Source: RBG-13-43-22 sp040755035 (GTDB lineage Bacteria > Desulfobacterota > RBG-13-43-22). From it: 10,142 nt of DNA. How positions within the stretch are numbered: position 1 is the stretch's first letter; each line of letters starts with the position of its first letter. This document shows, in pieces, positions 6,450 through 10,142 of this stretch. A model generated the notes under the pieces. The model ran no database searches. It saw only the letters and a list, made by a program, of their open reading frames with translations, and had not been told where the DNA came from. Both the position numbers and the translations under genes were made by a program. The DNA is taken from positions 1 through 10,142 of the forward strand of contig JBFMBU010000135.1 in the NCBI GenBank assembly GCA_040755035.1. Reading direction: 5' to 3'.

Positions 6450-7448
6450 CTACCCTCCTTTAGCCTGGGCCATGCGGTCCAGGTCCACCACCCGGGGACG
6501 GTTGATCACCTCCGCCCGCCGGTACGCGCCTTCGGCAATTTTCAGCCACTTGCGTAAGAGAAAATCAATATCCGCCACCCAGCGCCGGTCATTGTCCCCG
6601 CAGAGAAAGGGACTTTCCCCCATCGAGACCACCAGACCCCGCCAGAACTCCAGGTCCGGCTTGATCTTGAGCACCGCCCGGATGGCCTTTTCCCGGGCCG
6701 GGCTGGTCGGTACCCTGGCCCTGGGCAGGATATCCGGCGCGGCCTCGTTCCAAAGCTCAAGGAATTTATGCACCACCGACCCCGATCTTCCCAATTCCGG
6801 CTCTGGTTTATCGGACCCCCCATCGATCCCTGGATCGGACTTCCGGGAGATATTTTTATCGACCACCGGGTCAGGTCCTTCGACCCCACGATCGATAGGT
6901 TTATCGACCCCAGTGCCTGGTCCATCGGCCACCCGGTCGATGGACTTATCTCCGTCAGGAGATACTTTTTCAGGATTCAGTGAATCAGTGAATCGGTGAA
7001 TCAGTGAATCAGGCAGATATTCAACGTTATCTAACGTACATTCTCCGTTATCTAACGTACTTTCTCCGTTATTTAACGTACATTCTCCGTTATCTAACGT
7101 ACTTTCTCCGTTATTTAACGTACTTTTTTCAGGCAATTCACTGTTTTTTTCCGTCTTATGCGGGCGTTGGTGTTTTAAAAATTTAATGATTTTAATCACT
7201 TTGATTTCATCAACCGTATACCGGTCAATAAATCCCGCTTTTTCCAAATACTCCAAAAGCTCCTCGATTCCGGGATCCGGATCATAAAAAGGAAAGACCT
7301 TGGACTGGATCCGCCGTGGCCGGTCCTCCAATTTTCCCTCCCGGTCGGCCAGACACCAGAGGCCTTCGAATAAAATCTGGGCATACGGCCCCAGATCTGC
7401 CAGACTCTCATTTTCAAAAAACCCCGGTTTTATATTCCGCGCTCTCAT
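6450..7448 (-). CDS. Phage replication initiator / replisome organiser-like protein
   Basis: This 332-residue protein probably binds the phage origin and helps load the helicase encoded two genes downstream. The N-terminal domain (1-108: RNIKPGFFENESLADLG, then LFEGLWCLADREGKLEDRPRRI and FLKHQRPHKTEKNSELP) is the well-known winged-helix start of phage replisome organisers. A repetitive linker follows (109-225). The C-terminal domain (226-310: WNEAAPDILPRARV, then ESPFLCGDNDRRWVADIDFLLR and KIAEGAY) matches the DnaD-like/phage Rep C-terminal pattern, including SPFLxG and a final EGxY. The linker carries five 7-residue repeats of S/C-T-L-D/N-N-G-E (109-143), a DSLIHRFTDSL stretch from an 8-bp DNA repeat, and three 15-residue DKxIxR units (167-211). 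The corresponding DNA looks like origin iterons. The start is set by the conserved MRARNIKPGFF, although its ribosome binding site is weak. Confidence 0.85.
   Translation of the reverse strand: MRARNIKPGFFENESLADLGPYAQILFEGLWCLADREGKLEDRPRRIQSKVFPFYDPDPGIEELLEYLEKAGFIDRYTVDEIKVIKIIKFLKHQRPHKTEKNSELPEKSTLNNGESTLDNGECTLNNGESTLDNGECTLDNVEYLPDSLIHRFTDSLNPEKVSPDGDKSIDRVADGPGTGVDKPIDRGVEGPDPVVDKNISRKSDPGIDGGSDKPEPELGRSGSVVHKFLELWNEAAPDILPRARVPTSPAREKAIRAVLKIKPDLEFWRGLVVSMGESPFLCGDNDRRWVADIDFLLRKWLKIAEGAYRRAEVINRPRVVDLDRMAQAKGG
6816..6950. repeat. Degenerate 45-bp repeats in the initiator linker
   Basis: Three units of 15 codons each begin with Asp-Lys-x-Ile-x-Arg (residues 167-181, 182-196, 197-211). 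At the DNA level TTATCGACC and ATCGAT-type words recur. The copies have diverged, unlike the near-exact arrays next to them. Confidence 0.5.
6979..7010. repeat. Four tandem 8-bp repeats in the initiator gene
   Basis: The unit AGTGAATC occurs four times head to tail, with one mismatch in the third copy (GGTGAATC). The unit is not a multiple of three, so it is read in changing frames as DSLIHRFTDSL. It lies 14 bp from the 21-bp array. Confidence 0.8.
7025..7129. repeat. Five tandem 21-bp iterons within the initiator gene, candidate replication origin
   Basis: Five 21-bp units lie head to tail. Each begins with a palindromic core CGTTA-TC/TT-TAACG, followed by GTAC and a T/C-rich spacer. Differences between copies are limited to a few positions (TC versus TT in the core, A versus T in the spacer). 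The spacing is two helical turns, which puts all cores on one DNA face. An AT-rich stretch follows at 7110-7200. Iterons inside the initiator gene are the known origin layout of lambda-type O genes and several Gram-positive phage replisome organisers. Origin function here is inferred. Confidence 0.75.
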
Positions 7449-7504
7449 AATTGATCAGGTCCCATGGGTCTTATTTTTCGCCTCCCGCGCCTTTTTACTG
7501 TCCC

Positions 7505-7542
7505 CGCCTTACGCTTTCACGCCCTCACGCCTTACGCCCTCA
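7505..7542. repeat. Family B repeat spanning a gene's 3' end
   Basis: Units of CGCCTTACG and CGCCCTCACG type run across the end of the 72-residue gene, encode its last residues (YEGVRREGVKA) and provide its TAA stop. Confidence 0.7.
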
Positions 7543-7727
7543 TAAGAGCGGCAAATCAATCTCCCCTGATCATCCACCGCCAGATAAGCCCCCTGGTCCC
7601 CCAGGTCCACAATCCGTCCGGCATAGGCCAGGTATTGCTTGATATGCTCATGGGCCGCCCTGATCTGTTTTTGAATTTTCCGCCCCTGCACCGATCCCTT
7701 GAACTCCTCAAAACTGATCTTCTCCAT
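7509..7727 (-). CDS. Hypothetical 72-residue phage protein
   Basis: It starts at ATG 7727 after a clear GAGGGGGG, giving MEKISFEEFKGSVQGRKIQKQIRAAHEHIKQYLAYAGRIVDLGDQGAYLAVDDQGRLICRSYEG plus a tail. The first half is a charged helix. The second half (VDLGDQGAYLAVDDQGRLICRS) looks like a small beta hairpin. The C-terminal VRREGVKA is read from a family B intergenic repeat, so the ancestral end was probably near CRSYEG or earlier. No family or function is recognised. It sits between the exonuclease and the replication initiator genes in the same direction. Confidence 0.7.
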   Translation of the reverse strand: MEKISFEEFKGSVQGRKIQKQIRAAHEHIKQYLAYAGRIVDLGDQGAYLAVDDQGRLICRSYEGVRREGVKA

Positions 7728-7740
7728 CGTCCCCCCTCGT

Positions 7741-7766
7741 CTTACGCACTCGCGCCTTACGCTCTC
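7741..7766. repeat. Family B repeat after the exonuclease gene
   Basis: CTTACGCACTCGCGCCTTACG and flanking bases fill the gap between the exonuclease stop and the ribosome binding site of the next gene. They match the other family B copies. Confidence 0.55.
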
Positions 7767-7772
7767 CCGTTC

Positions 7773-8357
7773 TTATATCGGCCTTTTAACCAAAATCTCC
7801 CTCTCCGGATCCCGCGGATCCCAGATCTTCCTCACATCCAGGACCTGGTCCAGCAGTTTTTTGGTCAGCCAGACATCGCGCAGGCAATAATCGATCACCG
7901 CCCCGTACTCCCCCCGCTGCCACTGCACCGGCGCCAACGCACCATTTCCCGATTTCCCCAAATTGAAATTGGCCAGGCAGCAGGCCTCCAAACCGAATCC
8001 GGCATGGGTCCGGGAATCAAATTCCGGCCCGAATCCCGCCCCGGCCCAGATCTCCCGCAGCAGGTCATAGGATTTTTCTTCCGACACCACGATCCCGTTG
8101 GCCGCGCACAGCGGATAATCAAACTGGATATTGTTAAACCCGCAAATCCAATCGCTGGAATCAACCAGTTTTTGAAAATCGCTGTAATTATCCCTTAAAA
8201 AGACCCGATAAATATCCTCCGCATAATCATAGACCCCGATGCAGGCCAGCCCCATCCCCGCAAAATCCCGCCACCCGCCGCAGTATTCAATCCCCGGTTC
8301 CCGCACCCCGTCCCGGCCCGGAACCGCCCGCAATATCTCACAATCAAAAATGATCAT
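7773..8357 (-). CDS. Stand-alone DEDDy 3'-5' exonuclease (RNase H-like fold)
   Basis: This 194-residue protein appears to be a DnaQ/PolB-proofreading-like exonuclease. Motif I is MIIFDCEI (D5, E7), motif II is WICGFNNIQFD (N-x-x-FD type, D80), and motif III is YCLRD (Y157, D161), giving the DEDDy set of metal ligands. No polymerase domain is attached, and no polymerase gene lies in the window. Such free exonucleases in phages may trim ends during replication or recombination, or proofread in trans. FEGD-type variations are absent, so the site looks intact. The ATG follows GAGGAGGAGG. A family B repeat lies just downstream. Role beyond exonuclease activity is inferred. Confidence 0.8.
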   Translation of the reverse strand: MIIFDCEILRAVPGRDGVREPGIEYCGGWRDFAGMGLACIGVYDYAEDIYRVFLRDNYSDFQKLVDSSDWICGFNNIQFDYPLCAANGIVVSEEKSYDLLREIWAGAGFGPEFDSRTHAGFGLEACCLANFNLGKSGNGALAPVQWQRGEYGAVIDYCLRDVWLTKKLLDQVLDVRKIWDPRDPEREILVKRPI

Positions 8358-8371
8358 GGCCTCCTCCTCGA

Positions 8372-8605
8372 TTAGGTATTTACCACCGCATCCACCCTAT
8401 CCCCAGCCTCCCAGGCCTTAAATAAATACCGCCCCCTTTCAGGCACATCTATTTCCTCTAAAGACGCGATAGGATCCTCGCCAAAAACCTTCTCCGCCAC
8501 CGCCAGGGCAGCCGCCAGCGGCCCAGCCGTACAACTGGCCACCTTCCCCTCGCACCGGGCCGTATAGGTATTACTCCCACCATCCCTGACTTTGATAATC
8601 TTCAT
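8372..8605 (-). CDS. Hypothetical 77-residue phage protein
   Basis: The preferred start is ATG 8605, giving MKIIKVRDGGSNTYTARCEG, because AGGGGGGCGGG lies just upstream. A longer version from TTG 8659 would only add out-of-frame coding from the previous gene. The sequence begins with a beta-rich part (KVRDGGSNTYTARCEGKVASCT), followed by an Ala-rich helix (GPLAAALAVAEKVFG) and then IDVPERGRYLFKAWEAGD. The layout recalls small phage proteins with a short strand pair and one amphipathic helix, but no family is recognised. It overlaps the preceding gene by 35 bp and precedes the exonuclease by 14 bp, so these belong to one operon. Confidence 0.7.
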   Translation of the reverse strand: MKIIKVRDGGSNTYTARCEGKVASCTAGPLAAALAVAEKVFGEDPIASLEEIDVPERGRYLFKAWEAGDRVDAVVNT

Positions 8606-8900
8606 CCCGCCCCCCCTTTTTTTCATATCCCATTTCCATATCCTTGGCCCCCAGGGCATCCAATAACGCCCGGGTAATAGCCGCCGACAGTATTTCTGCG
8701 ATCCTTCCCCTTTCTTTCATCACCCGCTTGATCGTATATTCCGAGCTGCACAAATAGCGCCCGAAAGCATCGGCCCGGGGAGATGGTAAATCTAATATTT
8801 CCCGCGCTGCATGGACAATTTCTTCCGTCAATTCCAGATGCACTCGGCGAACATCATTAGGCGCAAATTCCAATTCAACCCTTAGTATTGGATGAAACAT
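8571..8900 (-). CDS. Hypothetical 109-residue phage protein
   Basis: ATG 8900 (MFHPILRVELEF) is chosen because AGAGGGGGAGAC precedes it. The in-frame ATG at 8930 lies inside a repeat and has no good ribosome binding site. Residues 1-25 look like beta strands (LRVELEFAPNDVRRVHLELTEE), then helices with VHAAREILDLPSPRADAFGRYL and VMKERGRIAEILSAAITRALLDALG. The last 15 residues (KKGGRDEDYQSQGWWE) are read from DNA that also holds the ribosome binding site and first codons of the next gene. I do not recognise a family. Confidence 0.7.
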   Translation of the reverse strand: MFHPILRVELEFAPNDVRRVHLELTEEIVHAAREILDLPSPRADAFGRYLCSSEYTIKRVMKERGRIAEILSAAITRALLDALGAKDMEMGYEKKGGRDEDYQSQGWWE

Positions 8901-8929
8901 GTCTCCCCCTCTTATTGCCTCCCGCCTCA

Positions 8930-8963
8930 TGCGCAGCGCTCCTAAGCGAAGCGCCCCTCAAGC
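8930..8963. repeat. Family A repeat at the 3' end of the zinc-ribbon gene
   Basis: A degenerate unit (TGCGCAGCGCTCCT) followed by a good unit (AAGCGAAGCGCCCCTCAAGC). The zinc-ribbon gene's TGA stop is formed at the repeat edge, as for the helicase gene. Confidence 0.65.
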
Positions 8964-9131
8964 ATCTTTTCTCTTTGCCGCCTCAATCTCCTCCCGGGCC
9001 TGCTCCATCTCCCCCCACTCCATGTCGCAGGACTGGCAGAAAAACCCCTCCTCCCGGGTGATCGAATCCGTCACCGGGAAAACCCGGTCCGACCCGCAAT
9101 AAGGACACCGCAAATCTTTTCTATCAGCCAT
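8958..9131 (-). CDS. Small zinc-ribbon protein
   Basis: This 57-residue protein starts MADRKDLRCPYCGSDRVFPV. Two CxxC knuckles, CPYC (C9, C12) and CQSC (C32, C35), are 19 residues apart and indicate a single zinc ribbon. A Glu-rich helix follows (MEWGEMEQAREEIEAAKRK). ATG 9131 is preferred because GAGGGAGGGGG precedes it; upstream in-frame sequence is Gly-rich shadow coding inside the previous gene. Small phage zinc ribbons may bind DNA, RNA or host proteins, but the partner here is unknown. The last codons and TGA stop run into a family A repeat. Confidence 0.8.
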   Translation of the reverse strand: MADRKDLRCPYCGSDRVFPVTDSITREEGFFCQSCDMEWGEMEQAREEIEAAKRKDA

Positions 9132-9152
9132 AATCCCCCTCCCTCCTGCCTC

Positions 9153-9183
9153 AAGCGAAGCGCCCCTCAGCGAAGCGTTCCTT
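9153..9183. repeat. Family A repeat at the 3' end of the 153-residue gene
   Basis: Two units, AAGCGAAGCGCCCCT and CAGCGAAGCGTTCCTT, lie head to tail. The preceding gene ends within them (Thr-Leu-Arg-stop are repeat codons). Confidence 0.7.
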
Positions 9184-9628
9184 CCGCCTCCTGCGCTTTC
9201 CCCGCCTTTCGATTCATCCCCCACCAAACCACCCCGGCCACCAACTCCGCCCACCGGTTCTGCAAAGCCAGCCAAAACCCACCGCCGGTCCTCTCCAACC
9301 TCCAGGCCCGGGCCTCTTTCCTCAACGCCCTGGCAGCCCGCTCAACTTCGATTTCCCTGGCCCGGGCCATCATCCGCACCAGGACCAGGGAAGGGATCAA
9401 CCGGTCCTGATAAATCTTGGCCCAACTGGTGCCCATGTCCGGGGCCACAGGCGGGTCCACGGCCTGAATATACCGCCGCAGCCGTTCGTTCTCCTCCCGA
9501 GCCGTCCGCCCCCGGGGATCCTCAAGCGGAAACCAATCCCGGGTTTTCCGGAAAATCTCCCGGCAGGACTCCACCGCTTCCAACGCCTCCCGATTATTCT
9601 GAATCACCACTTCCATCAATTCCCCCAT
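9167..9628 (-). CDS. Hypothetical charged helical phage protein (153 aa)
   Basis: It starts at ATG 9628 (MGELMEVVIQNN) after GAGGAGG with a 4-base spacer; ATG at the fifth codon is possible. The protein is rich in Arg and Glu and mostly helical: VESCREIFRKTRDWFPLED, TAREENERLRRYIQAVDPP, and a long Ala/Arg/Glu helix (VRMMARAREIEVERAARALRKE). Near the end WAELVAGVVWWGMNR is a short hydrophobic patch, too short and interrupted for a confident membrane span. The last residues (GTLR) and the stop are read from a family A repeat. It overlaps the preceding gene by 35 bp. No family is recognised. Confidence 0.7.
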   Translation of the reverse strand: MGELMEVVIQNNREALEAVESCREIFRKTRDWFPLEDPRGRTAREENERLRRYIQAVDPPVAPDMGTSWAKIYQDRLIPSLVLVRMMARAREIEVERAARALRKEARAWRLERTGGGFWLALQNRWAELVAGVVWWGMNRKAGKAQEAEGTLR

Positions 9629-10010
9629 AAAACCTCCTCCTCTCCGCGTCTTTTATTTCTTTGCCTCCCGCCTCTGGCTGGACCTTCTTCCACCCTCTCC
9701 AATACCGCCGAATCGCATAATCCAAGCACCGCTGATACTCCCGGCACCCCCCATAATAAGTATCCCACTCCATGCACCCCTCCGGCCGGCCATCGGCGTT
9801 GCGGATCAGGCAATGCCCCGGCTGCCCGGTTTTGGCCATTGCCGCCCTGGCCTTGCGCGTACTGTGGCCGTTAAAAAACCTCGGCGCCTCCAGCGGGATC
9901 CCCATCTTGATCCGGTAATAAATCCCGCCCCACTTCATCCCGTAGGTGGCCTCCAGTTGCGCTATTTTCTCCTTGGTAAAAGGAGCCGAGGTCAATTCCT
10001 CCAGGGTCAT
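9594..10010 (-). CDS. Cys-rich hypothetical phage protein with possible HTH N-terminus
   Basis: A 138-residue protein starting MTLEELTSAPFTKEKIAQLE. Residues 11-43 (FTKEKIAQLEATYGMKWGGIYYRIKMGIPLEAP) look like a helix-turn-helix of the kind that reads like a homing-endonuclease or phage regulator DNA-binding arm. A second part holds one His and four Cys (H66, C67, C79, C89, C95) around GHCLIRNADGRPEGCMEWD and YYGGCREYQRCLDY, possibly a metal site. Residues 96-110 are a basic aromatic helix (YAIRRYWRGWKK). The tail (QPEAGGKEIK onward) overlaps a GAGGCGGGAGG repeat. An upstream GGAGG lies about 10 bases from the ATG, rather far. Function unknown; DNA binding is inference. Confidence 0.75.
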   Translation of the reverse strand: MTLEELTSAPFTKEKIAQLEATYGMKWGGIYYRIKMGIPLEAPRFFNGHSTRKARAAMAKTGQPGHCLIRNADGRPEGCMEWDTYYGGCREYQRCLDYAIRRYWRGWKKVQPEAGGKEIKDAERRRFYGGIDGSGDSE

Positions 10011-10034
10011 CGATGCCCGTCCTCCCGCCTGCCC

Positions 10035-10077
10035 GCTCGGCTTCGCCGAGCTCCTGTTGAGGTCGGCAAAGCCGACC
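10035..10077. repeat. Pair of family C hairpin repeats
   Basis: There are two consecutive inverted repeats with 7-bp arms and 3-base loops: GCTCGGC-TTC-GCCGAGC (10035-10051) and GGTCGGC-AAA-GCCGACC (10061-10077). They lie in the gap between the partial upstream gene and the Cys-rich gene. There is no T run after either on the minus strand. Confidence 0.75.
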
Positions 10078-10081
10078 GATC

Positions 10082-10097
10082 GCCCTCGCGCCTAACG
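10082..10097. repeat. Family B repeat, short copy
   Basis: GCCCTCGCGCCTAACG overlaps the stop codon of the partial gene at the right edge and matches the other family B copies. Confidence 0.45.
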
Positions 10098-10142
10098 GGT
10101 TTCAAGCGCTTCCTTCCCCCACCCCTCCAGCTCAATAATCAA
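10092..10142 (-). CDS. 3' end of an upstream gene, cut off by window edge
   Basis: Only one minus-strand frame is open from the right edge. It reads LIIELEGWGKEALETR and stops at TAG, while the other two frames stop within the first few codons. It is directed like all other genes and followed directly by a family B repeat, as seen at other gene ends. With 16 residues the product cannot be identified. Confidence 0.45.
   Translation of the reverse strand: MIIELEGWGKEALETR

Noticed and set aside
5821..6999. Plus-strand frame of 392 codons opposite helicase and initiator
   Set aside because: It is Ser/Arg/Pro-rich, crosses several well-supported minus-strand genes and has no motif. It is a shadow frame.
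7004..7186. Plus-strand repeat peptide with repeated RYLTYxL units
   Set aside because: This is the antisense reading of the 21-bp iterons. Its regularity comes from the DNA repeats, and there is no ribosome binding site.
8606..8659. TTG-started extension of the 77-residue gene
   Set aside because: It only adds 18 residues from inside the previous gene; ATG 8605 has a better ribosome binding site and a natural beta-strand start.
9132..9275. N-terminal extension of the zinc-ribbon gene
   Set aside because: The added 48 residues are Gly-rich out-of-frame coding across the previous gene and a repeat. ATG 9131 has the strong ribosome binding site.
10035..10077. Rho-independent terminators at the hairpins
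   Set aside because: The stems are strong but no T-rich run follows on the minus strand, and transcription must continue into same-strand genes.

Overview
This window is a stretch of a tailed double-stranded DNA phage or prophage (Caudoviricetes). Every credible gene lies on the minus strand, so the biological order runs from high to low coordinates. The DNA is GC-rich and the genes are packed tightly, with 1 to 35 bp overlaps or short gaps. Strong GGAGG-type ribosome binding sites and occasional GTG and TTG starts suggest a GC-rich bacterial host. The repeat types between genes remind me of Desulfobacterota (deltaproteobacterial) genomes, but that host assignment is only an inference.

Layout in transcription order. 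From 10142 to about 7500 there is an early/accessory block. It holds the tail end of an unidentified gene, a Cys-rich protein, a charged 153-residue protein, a 57-residue zinc ribbon, two small unknowns, a stand-alone DEDDy 3'-5' exonuclease and a 72-residue unknown. From 7448 to 5295 there is a replication module: a phage replication initiator/replisome-organiser-like protein with a highly repetitive linker, two small unknowns, and a DnaB-type helicase reduced to its ATPase domain. A small winged-helix-like protein follows (5206-4988), then an AT-rich patch and four exact 12-bp tandem repeats. From 4893 to the left edge is the packaging and head module: small terminase, large terminase, a GTG-started 58-residue protein, a one-pass membrane protein with a charged helix, a P22-type portal of about 700 residues, and the start of one more gene that runs off the window.

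How the parts fit. The initiator and helicase would open and load the replication origin. Five 21-bp units with palindromic cores sit inside the initiator gene and are the best origin candidate. The 12-bp array just before the small terminase gene is a second candidate cis site (origin, pac or operator). The terminase pair would then package DNA through the portal. No lysogeny, tail, lysis, tRNA or CRISPR features are visible.

The most unusual trait is that nearly every non-overlapping gene junction is filled by members of a few short repeat families (called A to D here). Many lie directly at the 3' ends of genes and supply the stop codon, and sometimes the last several residues, of the gene before them.
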